Assembly (NCBI GenBank): GCA_020631735.1
Contig: CM036197.1
Coordinates: 41,339,880-41,403,879 of the forward strand
Direction of reading: 5' to 3'
From: Saccharum officinarum
Lineage: Eukaryota; Streptophyta; Magnoliopsida; Poales; Poaceae
DNA length: 64,000 nt
The position numbers and the translations under genes are program-made. Below, piece by piece: positions 45,300-58,642 of this stretch (within the stretch, counting starts at the first letter, position 1; each line of letters begins with the position of its first letter). The notes below the pieces were generated by a model. That model did no database searches, had not been told where the DNA came from, and saw only the letters and a program-made list of their open reading frames with translations.

Positions 45300-46171
45300 C
45301 AACACCGTTCTTTTTTGTATCGTAGAGTGTGATGGCAATGCAACACCGTTCCTTTGCGAGATCGACCGCTACTGCTTAATTATAGCGGTGCGTATGCTTC
45401 TCTGGGGTGCATAGCTAATTAGCTACGCTATTAGGCTGGTACTAGTAGCATACATCCTTGAACAAACTGGTAATATGCATTATTACATGTAAGACAAGAA
45501 ACAAAACTAAAAGTTCGTGAATCTTCAACTGATATAGATATATACAACATTGATCACATGCAAAAAAGGGACATATTGTTTTCATATCTTGGTACTTCTC
45601 ATAATATAAGACTTATTTACTTTCGTGTTATCCATATGATAATCCAACACTAAACTCGCTCCTACTATAAATTGATGTCCACAATTCTCTACACTAAAAC
45701 TACTATATGAGTGGGCTGAGAGATGATCGAGCTGCAAAGATTCATACAGCCAGCAGCAAGCTGTATTACTAGCATTGCTCTCATCCACCCGACGCCGAGC
45801 CAAGAGGGTGCTGCTGGTTGTCGGCTGTTCAGCCGCCGCTCCGCATCGCTATGGCCGGTTAGAATCTTCTACTTTTACCATGCTAATTTTTAGCAACAAT
45901 TAGCACCTTTCTTCTTGCTAATACATGTTAGAGGATTCATAGGTAAAAAGATGGCTCATTAGCACAATCTATTTAGATCCGTCTTTACTAGGTCTAGCAT
46001 ATATTAGTTATTTGTAGTTTAAGTACTAGGCATCTAAACACGCCTTAGTGTAGTCCATCGTGGCACACGTTAACTCGCTCGAACTATTAAGGTTAGCATA
46101 TAATGAGAACTCATGTATTCACTTACAAAGTAAGGGCACATGATGATAATATAGACATATTTATTGGATAC
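45300..46171. other. Spacer between the BAG gene and the Copia element
   Basis: Holds probable MITE or MULE debris: 45590-45800 has the ATACAGCCAGCAGCAAGCTG phrase common in grass transposon remnants, and 45880-46045 has a decayed element ending GCATCTAAACACGCC. No gene. Confidence 0.4.
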
Positions 46172-46609
46172 TGAAAGCATCTAGTCCCCGGTGTTGGTTT
46201 CGGCAATTAATGACAACACATAATTACCATGACTAACGTGTGTTTTGCAGAAACGTTGGTAAGTTAGGTCATGGAGATGATAACTGCTTTGGGCAATGTG
46301 GTATTCATGTCCCTTGATGGAGATCGTTTCGGTTTTCAAAGGATCAACGATAAGATTAAGGACGGTTAGTTCCGGATGTCAAGGTGTTGAGATACATCTG
46401 GAATAGTCGTTAGGATCTTTGTTTCTTCCTTTGACCGTACTATAAAGAGGGGCATGAGCGAGTAGCTTGACCTAGGTGAGTCTTGTGTTTAGGTGTGGTG
46501 CACACTTGTCAAACTTAGCACTAGGTAGCTCGAGAAAAGCTCAGAGTTTAGTTAGAAGCAACTTGGTTCAAGTTGCATCGCGTTTAGAAGACGTTTGAGT
46601 CGTTTACCT

Positions 46610-47110
46610 ATGACCGGACGCGGTCCTGGTCATGACCGGACGCGTCCGGTCAGTACTAAATCTTCACTGCGTTTTTCAGCTGACTGACCGGACGCGGTCC
46701 TTGAGAGGACCGGACGCGGTGGTCAGGCTGACACGTGTTCCAGAGGGTAAACAGCGTAATCGGACGCGACTGTGAAAATGATCGGCGCGTCCGGTCAGGT
46801 TCCAGTAAGGTCCCGTGGAGACCTGACGCGTCCGGTCACCTATGATCGGACGCGGTCGTGCGTCCGGTCATGTTCCAGTAAGATCCCGTGGTGACCTGAC
46901 GCGTCCGGTCACCTATGATCGGACGCGGTGATGCGTCAGGTCAGATTTTCAGAAAGCTCTTGCATGATCGGACGCGTCCGATCATCCCTGATCGGCGCGT
47001 CCGGTCATCACAGATCGGCGCGTCCGGTCACTCAGCACAGGTTTCCATTATTCGACCATTACACCTGACCGGCGCGTCCGGTCATATCGACAGGCGCGTC
47101 CGATCAGCAC
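46610..47110. repeat. Array of CCGGACGCGTCCGGTC-type motifs in the LTR
   Basis: Some fifteen copies of ACCGGACGCG, GGCGCGTCCGGTCA and related halves, direct and inverted, upstream of the LTR TATA box. The same motif family fills the LTR of the 14386-23248 element. Confidence 0.85.
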
Positions 47111-47157
47111 GCGTCTGGCTGTTTTGAAAGGTAACGGTTGGATTTGTTTGAGGGGTC

Positions 47158-47165
47158 TATAAATA
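47158..47165 (+). promoter_or_regulatory. LTR TATA box
   Basis: TATAAATA directly after the motif array, marking the likely U3/R transition of the 5' LTR. Confidence 0.6.
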
Positions 47166-47869
47166 TACCCCCTCCACCTCTTTTAGAGCACTCTTGCTCA
47201 TTTATTTAGCTGAGAAACATCTTTGAAGTGCAAGGGAGTGCAAGAGCCCTAGTGAGGATAGTAATTTGCGAATCAAAGTTTGAGAATCCTCTCTAGTGAC
47301 AAGAGTCAAGCAAGTGTGCATCCATCTTCTCATTAGGCTTGTTGTGGTCAAGTGAGAGTTCTAGCTTGTTACTCTTGGTGATCGCCATCACCTAGACGGT
47401 TCGGTGGTGATTGGGAGTTTGGTGATCATCCGACGAGATTGTGGGTGACCCAACTCAAGTTGTGAGCGGTTTTGGGTGATTCGCCGCGACGGAGTGTCAA
47501 AGAATCAACCCGTAGAGAGCACTTGATCCTTGCGCGGATCAAGGGGGAGCTACACCCTTGCGCGGGTGCTCCAACGAGGACTAGTGGGGAGTGGCGACTC
47601 TCCGATACCTCGGCAAAACATCGCCGTGTTCCCATCCCCTTCTTTCAAGCATTTACTTTCTTGTATTACTTTCATTGCTTGTTTACTTTTCTAGAATTGT
47701 CTTGCTAGTCTAGGATTGAAACTTAGGGTGCAAAACTTTTATCGGTAGAATTACAAGGAACACAAGTAGGCACTAGGGGTGAAGTTTAGCTTGTAGGATT
47801 TAATTCTTGTAATTAATTTTTAGAAAAGCCCAATTCACCCCTCCTCTTGGGCATCTTGATCCTTTCAAT

Positions 47870-47882
47870 TGGTATCGGAGCC
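47870..47882 (+). other. Primer-binding site (initiator-Met tRNA)
   Basis: TGGTATCGGAGCC two bases after the LTR end. It corresponds to the complement of the 3' end of plant initiator tRNA-Met (TGGTATCAGAGC) with one change. Confidence 0.8.
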
Positions 47883-47920
47883 GTGTTGCTCTTAATTTAT
47901 GCTTTACCGCCTAGAGCAAG

Positions 47921-48892
47921 ATGTCTAATGGGGAAGGACCACCTCCCACTTTTGAGGGAGATGATTTTCCATATTGGAAAATTCGTATGGAGGCGTACCT
48001 CGAAGCCATAGATGTTGGGTGCCTTAGAGCCGCAACCGAAGGGCTTCCTCCCATAAGGGATCCCGCTAACCCAAGTGGTGACGAGGAGAAATACGACCGG
48101 TGGAATACAAAAGCAAAAAATGCAATCTATCAGGCACTAGGCAAAGATATTTTCAATCGTGTGCGAAATGCCAAAAACGCTCACGAATTATGGGAAAATC
48201 TTTGTGCTCTCCATGAGGGAACTAAGAGTGAGCGTGAGGAACACTATCATATTGCTTTAAAGAAAATTAATTCTTTTGAGATGCTTCCTAAAGAAAGTGC
48301 TAACGACATGTACACTCGTTTGAATGTTCTTGTAGAAGATCTAAATGCTCTTGGACTCACTAAAATGAGTCAATCGGATGTTGCAAGGAGGATCTTAAGT
48401 GTTCTTCCCGTTGAGAAGTATGGACACATTGTCACTGTACTTCACCAAAGTGATCTCTCCACCGCAACACCAACTCAAGTATTGGGGAAGATCAACGCAC
48501 ATGAGATGTACATGTACATCACTCCGGAAGAGGGCTCATCATCTTTCAAGAAGAAAGACTTGGCCTTCAAAGCTAGTCATGAAAAGAAAAAGAAGAAGGC
48601 CCAAGCCATGATTGTGCAAGAAAGCTCTAGTGAAAGTGACATTGATGATGAATCACTTGCACTCATGGTAAGGAAGACCACCAAGATGCTAAAGAAGCTC
48701 AACAAGAGTGGCATCAAGTTCGATGGCAAGAAGAAGAAATTCTTCACAAGTAGCAAAAGGAAGCCAATCTCCGAAATGGATTGCTTCAATTGTGGAGAAC
48801 TTGGCCATCTAGCTCATCAATGCCCAAAGCCTCTAAAAGACAAGTACAAGAACAAGTATAAGGGCAAGAAAGATGATTCAAGTGATGAAGAA
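47921..48892 (+). CDS. Copia gag, 5' part (interrupted by the nested element)
   Basis: ATG at 47921, 38 bases after the primer-binding site. The amino-terminal domain (FEGDDFPYWKIRMEAYL, NAHELWENLCALHEGT, SANDMYTRLNVLVEDLNALG) is that of Copia capsid proteins of the UBN2/DUF4219 type. A Lys/Ser-rich linker follows, then a CCHC zinc knuckle (CFNCGELGHLAHQC, residues 288-301) that would bind retroelement RNA. No stop occurs up to 48892, where the LARD begins; the frame then runs 57 bases into LTR sequence before stopping at 48949. The same frame resumes at 63721. Closest by eye to Opie/Ji/Maximus gag. It is intact apart from the insertion. Confidence 0.9.
48888..48892. repeat. Target site duplication AAGAA, left copy
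   Basis: AAGAA precedes the TGTAACGG terminus and recurs at 63716-63720 after the TGTTACA terminus, giving a perfect 5-bp duplication. Confidence 0.9.
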
Positions 48893-51800
48893 TGTAACGG
48901 AACCGTCCAAATTATAAGAGCACAAGTACAAAAACAATCACCGAAATGATCAAATCCTCGCACTTGAGCCCATATAACTCCGGTAGTCCAATGAAATCAC
49001 GAGGGAATTCAAACCAACCAACATACAAGCCAAGATCGTAATGATTCAACATAACAAGTCACATGTTATAACCATTTCACAAGTAATTCAATATACATCG
49101 GAGTTCAACATAGTTATTACAACTTAAGTTCAAAAGTAGCGGAAGCAAAGTAATTTGAAACTAACATTATTCTTATTTCAAATACATGCCAGTACCACGG
49201 TCGACTTCCAACCAAAAGCATTAGAGATAAGGTAATCAAGAAGGATCATGCCCGTGATCGCACTCCGCCTCTACGGCAGGAGCCAACCAACTCTTGCAGT
49301 CGCCATGATACATCATAACCTGCAACAAGTGGGGATAAAACCCTGAGTACAAGAAGATACTCAGCTAGACTTACCCGTCAGAAACCAGAAATAAGGTGAC
49401 ACCAAGGATCATGCAAGGCTGATACAAAGTGGGGCTAGCTTGACAACATTTTGCATAAAAGCTTATTATGGATAAGTAATCATTAATGCTTAAGCATCAA
49501 GTTAATTATCATTAACCTGTCATCTATATTAGCACCTGTACTAGAGCACTCACTTTATTAGAAGCAAACAATATTAACCATAGCAGGTATAAATTGAGGC
49601 AACCTTTCCATCGTGATCCAATTAACCATCCGTTCAATTTAATGGAATCTACGTTGCCGCTGCTCAAGTCAAGTGCTCACTAACCGGGAGCGACGGCGAT
49701 TCGAATCGAATTCCTATCCAGCTGGAGGGGTATTTCTAACACTCACCGTGCAGACCCCTGCCAGGGTCGCACAGGCCACCGTTTCATATGATTCAGGAAT
49801 CGCGGGCCCGAATAATGTCGCGACCCCAAGGGCGACACTCTGCCAGGTGATAGGGACTCTAACCCCCCCTTGGTCTCACGCCAATGTCCCCAAGCACATC
49901 CTTTCTCTCCTCCAAGAAGCAACCTACCATTCGATTCCCGGCCTGAACCACATTACTCGGCTTCGCGGTCGGAACGGCTTATCCGGCCAACTAAGTGTTA
50001 GACTGCGTTCAACATGACTCAAGGACGTACAGCGAATCGGTCCTTAAACGACTCAGACGGGGATAGATTCACACCCAAGACCTCCATGCCTTGTTGCTTC
50101 ACTATCGTCATCCCGCCCGGTCTCATTTCATTTTATTAACACATGGTTCCATTCCACGATAGCAATTATAGCCAACCGTGCCATATATGAATATCCCTAT
50201 ATCTCGCAGGTGACAGGAAATCACCTGACTTCTACCGCTTAAAGCAGGGCTAAGCATCTACTCGATCCTAGTCTATGTAGGATTCAAGGATTCATATATC
50301 TGGACAAGGAATGATATAATGCAGCAAGGATTTCCAACCAACTCCTATCACTTAATGCAGCAATACTTATAACATATATAGAATTAATTGCTTTAAAGAT
50401 AGGAGGCTTATAATGCTCCGGGGCTTGCCTGGGATCCGACTCAAGTTAGAGTATGTCAGATGAATTCACTTGGCGAGCATCCTCCCATCTAGCACTTGCC
50501 CGATCCTTCTATCTTCGGGATGGATCCACCAAACACCGTCTTCGGGTTTGGCTCCACATCAGGTCTTTCACGTGCTTTAGCTAACATACCTAAATGAGGT
50601 GCAACAATGCATATGTATGAATGCATAGAAGTGCAATAAACAAAGTAATCAAATAAGCATACCAAACTCACGTAAGCACCTAGAGCTAATTAATTTAATC
50701 CTCATTAGGGCATAACATAGAAGATTGCGAGCACAACAATCAAGGCATAAATCTTATAAGATTACAGGGTACCAACCCAAGTACCATCAAGGATATGAGC
50801 CACACTTCCACACCCTAGCATGACAAAGTTAATCAAAGCACTAGAACAAGAATCTGCTACCTTCTGGACATACATGCAATAGCTGAGTAAATCAATCATA
50901 TCTGGAGTTTTATAAATCCAATTGACTTGCAAGAGGACATTATGGAAAGCTTATAAAATTATCTACATTTCATATAATATCATCACAGCATGATTCATAA
51001 GTTAAATAAGTCAAAAATACAAAGTTCCAGAATCTGTTCCTGACAAACAGAGAGCAAGCAATTCTGTACCCTAACTTTAAACAGCTATAACTCCTAAACC
51101 ACATTGTTAAATGCCACCAAATTTTAACAGAAGCTAGATACATAAATTATCTACAACTTTTGTATAAACAAGTTTCACAACAAAGCACATTATCATAAAC
51201 AACTTTGCCAAGTTTCCAGATCTGTCTAGAAACTTCATTTGCAAGAAATAATTATTAACTTATGTTGCAAACATATAATTGGACAAAACCAACTTTACCA
51301 ACATTTCACGCATGACTAATGAACACCAGAAAACTTAGTGTCCATTTCTAAATAAATTCTTTTAATGCATTTTCTCAATTTATTTAGATAAGTAGGTGGA
51401 ATTATGAACACATATCAAAAGTGCACAATAAATTCTACCAAAATTACAGTGGCCTACATATGCTCCCCATAGTTTACTGTACAAATTTCAAACTATTTAG
51501 ACATATATATCAACCTTTATGAAAAAGACAAATGGCTATTGCAAGAATTCATGTGAGAGCAAGATGAATCAATAACTCATTCATACTACCACTAAAATTC
51601 ATGAAATTTTTACCACACATCAAACATCACATGAGTAGCATGCCACAAAAATTTCACTTCATTTGGAGCCCTACATTTGCAGTTACGAAAATGACAAATA
51701 CAACTAGCATTGAAAACCTAATCTGAAAAATCTATTTTTACAGCAAAAACATTAAACTAAAACATGTCATATTATAGATCCACTGCATAGATAATTTAAC

Positions 51801-53965
51801 AAGGATTCCAAAAAGTCCTCATTTGCTATTTTACGAATTTCCTATGATTTACTATGAATTTTCAAAAATCAGCAAAAACTACCACAACTAGGTCCTTTAA
51901 GTACTATTCATATGAGTCTATGACATTGCAGTTAGGCCCCTGCCTTGAGTCAAATTCTTGTATGCAGTCCTTGACGGGAAACAAAACAGGAAGGTCGTCG
52001 GGAGCTCGCTGCTTCGGCCGTTGGGGGCCATGCCGGCGTCGGGGAAGTGGCGGTGGAGCACCAGGGAGCCGGCGCGAACGCGTGGGGCTGCTCATCTCGG
52101 CCCGAGGCGGCCTGTGTTGGCCCGGCCACGCGAGCCCGCGGCTCGGTGGCGGAGCGCCATGGCAGGGAAGGGCACGACGGTGGCAAAGCGACGATCGTTG
52201 CTGGCTCCGGCTGGCCCGGCTCCCGGCACGCCTCCTGACGTCTGCAGCTCGGCCTGGGGTGGCCTCTGGCTTGCTAGCCGCGTGAGCAGGCGGACTGCCC
52301 GTGGCTGCTCCGCCGTCGATGGAACTGTGGCGTTGAGCGGCGCCGGAAAAGAGCGCAGGAGGAGCGGCGCGGGGTGAAGAAGACTAGGGCGCAGCGAGCT
52401 AGAGCGGAGGAGCGCTAGAGCTACGAGCCCATGCGAAGGCAGGGAGCTCTGGCGGCGGCCATGGCTCTCACACTCAACAGCAACGAGTGAGAAGAAGCAA
52501 GACGAAGAGCAGAGGGTGCTGGTTTTTTTTCCCTTTTTCTAGAGCACGGCAAGGTGGTGAGCTGGCGGTCATGCAAGCCGCGAGGGCGAGCAAGGTGTCG
52601 AGCATGCGCGGCACGGAGGGACGCGCGGCGCTGCACACCTGTGCGTGGTCGGGCACGTACTGCTGCTTCTTCTGAAATTTCAAATTTTCAATACCACCTC
52701 AAATGTACAGCCGAAACGTCAATCTTCCTTCCTCTGTAACTCCCAAACCGTTTAGTTTTGACACAAGCTGTAGTAACCAAAGTTGTAGAGCTTTGCGAGG
52801 TGAACAACATTGATTTAAGGATCCAGAGCTAACTCGGCCTAGATTGAGAGATATTGAGTTCCAAAGGAGGGTACCCCGAAACTAAATCCTGCAGCTTAGT
52901 TTCAATTGACTGAAACTGCCGTCTTCTCCACTTCGTATCTCCTAAACTGAATGATGATTCGGCTAACCAATTGTTCCTGATGATAGAGCTATATGAGTAC
53001 TCCAACATTGCTTATAAGAGTTTGCCCAAAATCAAAATGGTTTGCAAACTAAACTTTGCCGAATATGGGTACCATGAAACTAAAATTGCATGTTCAGTCT
53101 ACACTTAGCAAAATTTCAGGGTTCCAGAAAACAGCTCGGGATTCAAACTTTGACCCACTGTTTGGCTACCTTAGAGGCTAAACTAGGTTTTGGTCCGTAA
53201 ACAAAAGTTGTTGTCCTTAACATGAACTCCAACTTTCATTACAGGATCAAGGTTTGGATCCATCTATTTTGCAAGATAAAAAGCTCCAAACTAGGTTACC
53301 CGAAGTTAAACCGCAGTTATGACTTAGCCAAATTTTCCAAGTGCCAAATCAGCCCCTATTCCTGACTTGTGGGCCCTTTTTGAGCATGTTTCACACATTT
53401 TCGTGACTTGACTATTAAACAAAGTTTGTTCCTTATAAAATTTGCTATAAATTTGTTAAAGGATGCATAGTCATTCAAAGCTTCTAGGTCACACTTTTGG
53501 AATGGTCAAACAAAATGGTTCTAGGGTCCATACATGGTCAACCATCACTTAGAAGCACATTTAGCCAAAATAATCAACATGAAAATTATTCTATTAAGTG
53601 TCCTAAGTGTAGTTAAGGTTTTGTAGAGGCCAAACATACCCACCATGCATAGGTTGCAATTTAGTTATAATCCAAACAAGCATATAACTTATCATTTCAT
53701 GTGACTTTTTGATTCCAAACTTCATGAAACTTTTCCAGGGATCAATATAGATAGGTACCAAGGTGAGACACATGAAGATATGACAATAACACCATCCAAA
53801 CATATATCTTTGAAAAGAGACCTATATGTAAAGCAATGATGCAACATCCACTTTAGGTTAGGCTCATCTCCATAGGTTGACCTTGACATTGTCATCTCCA
53901 CTTAATTTATCGTGTTTGAGCTTAAACCCACTGCCTAATTGGTGATCAACACCTGGGGTGTTACA
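48893..53965 (-). repeat. LARD LTR, left copy (3' LTR)
   Basis: Starts TGTAACGGAACCG and ends GGGGTGTTACA on the plus strand. A GC-rich island spans about 51990-52660 within otherwise AT-rich sequence; in element orientation it may be the transcribed leader. ORFs in the island occur on both strands and are not considered genes. Confidence 0.95.
51990..52660. other. GC-rich island inside the left LARD LTR
   Basis: About 670 bp of GC-rich sequence between AT-rich flanks, repeated at 61740-62410 in the other LTR. It contains overlapping ORFs of up to 143 codons (plus) and 78 codons (minus), but no domain. Possibly promoter/leader sequence or captured host DNA. Confidence 0.5.
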
Positions 53966-53983
53966 GCCCTCCCCCCTTAAAAG
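53966..53983 (-). other. Polypurine tract of the LARD
   Basis: The minus strand reads CTTTTAAGGGGGGAGGGC directly before the left LTR. The adjoining sequence resembles the usual last codons of gypsy pol. Confidence 0.75.
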
Positions 53984-56900
53984 AATCGCGTCCCGAGATT
54001 CGGAATGGAAGATCTTTTAAGGAAGAGAGACACGTTATCTAGTTCCCAACATCTTCTATAGCATTCAGCTATAAAGCTTCAACATCGGCGAACAATTTGG
54101 TCACAGGCACTTTCTGTTACTTCCTCTCCATGGTAAAATTTGTCTGAAGAATTCCCTTCATTGACTTTCATGAAGCATTGTTACTTTGGGAGGAATCCCA
54201 GATAGCACATTATTGCATTCTCAATGTACGGAGATCATTTGGTCCATGAGCGACCACTCACAAGCACTTGATTCTTTATTGAACATAACATGGTCCGTAT
54301 GAACTTTACACTAGACCGAACTCTTCAGAAGTATACTCGTCGAAATGACTCTATGTTCACAAGGTTTGAAAAGTAGCCCTCTACCAGAATGGCTTGAGCG
54401 CAACCTTCCAATGGGGTGAGATCATAGATGACAAACATCCTCTGAGGTTATAGGATACTGATTAACCAATAGACAGGGTCTATGTTGGTCGTAAATGTTC
54501 AATCCTTCTGATATCAACTAAAGAAAAACTACTTAAGGTTCCATGTGTGCAGTTCTCTTTCTCTGATGACAACACTGTATTATCTAAGTCTGTTGATGGG
54601 TTAGTGAATGTGATAGCTGACTCTGTCGGCTTCGTATTCCTGCCAACAGTTATTTAATAAGATTCTTTTATCCAAAGGCAACAGTTATCTGGGTTGAATC
54701 AGATGAAACCTCTTGGGTAAAAACATTTATAAGGTACCAAAGTATGTCATCATTGAAAAATAATTCTTAAAGAAAGATGTAGCGAGGCCTTAAGGACAAC
54801 AAAAGTTGTAATTATTCACTTAACCGCGGGGAGTAGTCTACCACCAAGCGATTGAATAAAATTTTCCTAGGTGACTTAGTTATACTGTAAGTTGAGTTGA
54901 CTTGCAGCATAACAACTTTGTCAGGCCAACCTTTCACCATGAGACTTTCTCTTTAGGGTCATATAGCATCTCTAAGATGGGAAATCTGTTGTTTGACACT
55001 TTTCAAATTGCTTTTGATTTGCAAATTTACTCGTAGAACCCTTGATTGTCCCAATAATTATTGATGAGAGAACATAAAAGCAAAGAGAAAGGGTGTCCAA
55101 CAGGATCCTTAAGACCACTTAAGAGATTGTCCAATAGAGTAATGAACAAACCATTTGTGGCACCTAAGGGACAAGGATGCTAATTGAAACTAGGTCATGC
55201 TTTCTTTAATTCTTCGCTTTAGCTGATAGAACACCTTGCACTATCTGTGTGATTGTCCAAGACGGAATTTACTTGATCACAATGGCTCTAGAAGATAGAG
55301 TATCTCTCAAGTTGTTGGTTAGTTGACTAACCTCTTGTTGGTTATTGATCTGTAAGACATAACCTTCGTAGCTACCAAAGAGTCGTTACCTAGCTGGAGA
55401 TTAACCTTCCTATTGGTAACTAATCAGTTGTCTCTCAACACTAAAAAGTTTCAAATCTTCACTCTTGACCACAACAACTGTGGTTGATGCAGAATAGGTG
55501 GTTGCCATCGAAGTTGGCAAATACGAAGTTATTCTAGAGATGGTTGATTTCGATTGTATGGTCATTATGCACCTAAGATTGCGACTTGGATAGCTCTGGT
55601 CATATGCACAATGCGACAATCGATTCTCATCCCACAGATAACTTATCCAAAAGTAAGTGTTTTGTGTCCTTTTTATCCAACAGAACTGAGATACGTGGCT
55701 CCCTAGATGCTGGTTGTCAATACTTGGGCAACTAAGTAGAGTCACTTGACTACCACATATTGCAGTCTGTTAAAGTTTATGTCGGTGACCTGTTCTTCAA
55801 AGGTTATCCTCTTAGCAACTTCAGGAGGAAGCTCCACTACTTTCGGTCTAAGATATGGATCTTACGATATGATATGGAGAGATAACCAAGAAGGAACACA
55901 AGAAAATAGCACATCGTCTGTCGTTTGATAATGGATCATGACTAGAAACCGTGATACCAGCGCGTGCCAGGCAGCCAGCCATGTGTCTGCAGCCACAGGA
56001 GGCCCTTGGTTTCGTCGCGGCACCATCAGCGGCTACTCATAACACCATTACTAAACGCACAACGAAAGTAAAATTTCAAGTGGCACCAATGGGTTGTAAG
56101 AACAAGCGCCATACAAGGAGGGATAGCAAGCAAAGGCAGTCACAAGGTTTAGAATCAACAGGGAAGCTATTCGCAGATCCAAAACATAGCACAAGAGAAC
56201 ATAGCTCAATTGCCGAAGGTGACTAAGCACGAGATTTTTACTTGATTCCACTCACGCCTAGCATTGATGAAAGTTAACTTGTTGGGTCAGTCGATAAGGG
56301 TCTTCACAAAAAAAAAGGTTGTAAAACATCCACGGCTTATACAAACATATAGGAGAACAAAACTTTGGGCTTCGGTCACGCAAAGGCATGGATACAAACA
56401 TTCAAGGGCTAACCACCAAGTCTACAGGCTTAGGCTCCTAAGAGAGAGAACCTAATTGAAGACAACAACCATATAATTACGTAACGTGAACGTTGTTCTA
56501 GGATAAAGCTTATGCGACACTCGTATGCTCACCGAGGACAAACGAGGTGACAACTAGGGCATTACCTAGATAACAAGCATCCATACAACATCACATTCAA
56601 GCAGACATTTGAGAAAATTCAAACGAATGGGCTTAAGCGACCAATACAAGCACAAGGCTCACCCAAAATAAGCATTTATCTCAAGCATGAACTAACTACA
56701 AGTTTGGTCCAAACAAACGTTAGTTAAGGAGGCCAACTTAGCATGTGCCCAGAATCTAGACATCAGCACAGTAGTCACTTGTTTCAACCATAACTGAGGT
56801 TGCAGACTTCCCATAAAGGTGATCCTAGACTTTCTAGAAAGCTTAGGAAGATGGCTACACTTTAGTTATTCATACCAAAAGCAAATTCATAGATTAACAT

Positions 56901-58628
56901 GACCAAACAAGCTGATGTTTCAGATCTGTACCAATATGGACAGAAAACTGACAAGAACTTCAAAAATGTACAACTGGAGTTCTAGGGACACAAAAAGGCT
57001 GAGCCTTAACTTTATGTAAAGCTTATTAAGTTGTCTATAATTTTTTTTATCATATTAAGATGATTCTATAGCTAACAAGGCTAAACAAGACAAAGAAGAC
57101 ATCTCTGCCCAGATTTGGACATATTCTGTCATTCCACTGTATAAGCTTATAACTAGAGATTTAGACCATCAAAAGTAGTGATCTTTAGCATTTTGGAAAG
57201 CTTAGAAAAAGTACTACACTTCCTATAATAATTCCAAGACATGATTCCATATGCACATAGGTCAAACAAACCAAACATTCAGATATATTCAGAGCATAAT
57301 CAAAACCTGACAGTAAACTTCTAAAATTCATAACTCTCAAACCATAAGACCTAGGGTCATGAAAATTTTTGGACAAGCTAGATAAGTAAGTTAGCTACAA
57401 CTTTGGTATTCTCTATAACTATAGAAAACACCATTATGATCATAAAAGCATCACTACAACAGAAACCGCTCTAGCAGCCAACGTTTAATAAGCAAAACAA
57501 AGTTTGCCTTTGTTCTACTTAACAAGAGAGCACACAAACATATCATCCTAGTGGCTCTAAACATTGTTACCCTAGACCAACACCAATTTAATTCATTCAC
57601 GAGAATCCAATTTACTTAAGTGAGGTCTAAAACATTTTCAAAAACTTGTATGACAGCATATCCACCACTTGGCTAAACTAGAGGGCATCTATAGGTTCAA
57701 GCATGTAACCATAATTATTTCTAACAAAACTAAGCACACACTTTTCTCAAGCAACATGGAACAAGGCATTTTTGTTTTACTTTACTCAAGAAAGATAGTG
57801 TAACACATTGATCACAAGTTACACACTATAGAACAAGGATGGGAAGAGTATAGCCATGCATAAAGCAATAATCATGAAGATGCATGCTTCGTCCTATTCG
57901 TCCTCACAAGATTGCCAACCTAAGATGGCGATCACATTCTATGTCGGTGGCATAACACGCACTCTCTCGATATATAGCTAGTCGTCAGCTACATTCGACT
58001 TACGCATTCGTGGTTAGCGTACCTGCAGAAAAGTTTCATTGCAGCCCAACATTCCCCAATAAAGCACATAATGAAAGCAGAGAAGTAAAATTCTAAGTAC
58101 TCTCATGTACATATACCCCCGTATATATACATGTAGCACCAAAACTACCCGAATCTTCGATCACCCACAATTAAGTACCTTCATATATACATGTGTGTAA
58201 CATGTAGATAATCCAGTAACCAAAACTAGCTCTCCCCTAGACCGCAGGTTGTACGGTCATGCTCTCACAACTCACACTTACCTGAGCGTAGGTGTGACGT
58301 TGCATAAAAGTAAACTAACAACATATATGGCTATTTCATATATGAAGGCTACCTCTAATCTGACACACTGGGTAGCATAGTGTGGGAGAGTCATCACACA
58401 TACATACCTTGGCCTGGACGTAGATGCATAATGAAAAACCCCCAAGTTAGTACTTATATAAGCCACCTAATAATCCTTATATGGGCATAAGGAAATTGAC
58501 CACTGGCATACTTAGGTTTAAAATTTAGATTTCACAAACCTATATATAACTATAAGTTGATAAAACTGGTTTTAGAAAACAAAACCTTTGTTTTAAATAC
58601 ACATATGACAAGTTTAATGTTGAATCTT
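53984..58628 (-). other. Non-coding interior of the LARD
   Basis: 4.6 kb without gag or pol. The longest frames (for example 55745-55410 minus, 55951-56226 plus) show no retroelement motif. This stretch is AT-rich, has no internal repeats by eye, and carries no other inserted element. Confidence 0.75.
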
Positions 58629-58640
58629 GCTCCGATGCCA
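58629..58640 (-). other. Primer-binding site of the LARD
   Basis: TGGCATCGGAGC on the minus strand, two bases from the LTR end; two changes from the complement of initiator tRNA-Met. Confidence 0.7.
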
Positions 58641-58642
58641 GC

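Larger units (their letters stand above)
46172..47867 (+). repeat. 5' LTR of the plus-strand SIRE-type element (1696 bp)
   Basis: Begins TGAAAGCATCTAG and ends GATCCTTTCA, followed by AT and the primer-binding site. It has an array of CCGGACGCG motifs at about 46610-47110, a perfect 20-bp palindrome at 46965-46984, and a TATA box at 47158. The target duplication cannot be checked because the other end is off the window. Confidence 0.85.

Noticed and set aside
51854..52285. 143-codon ORF in the LARD LTR (also at 61603-62034)
   Set aside because: Present only because the LTR has a GC-rich island; antisense to the element and without any domain.
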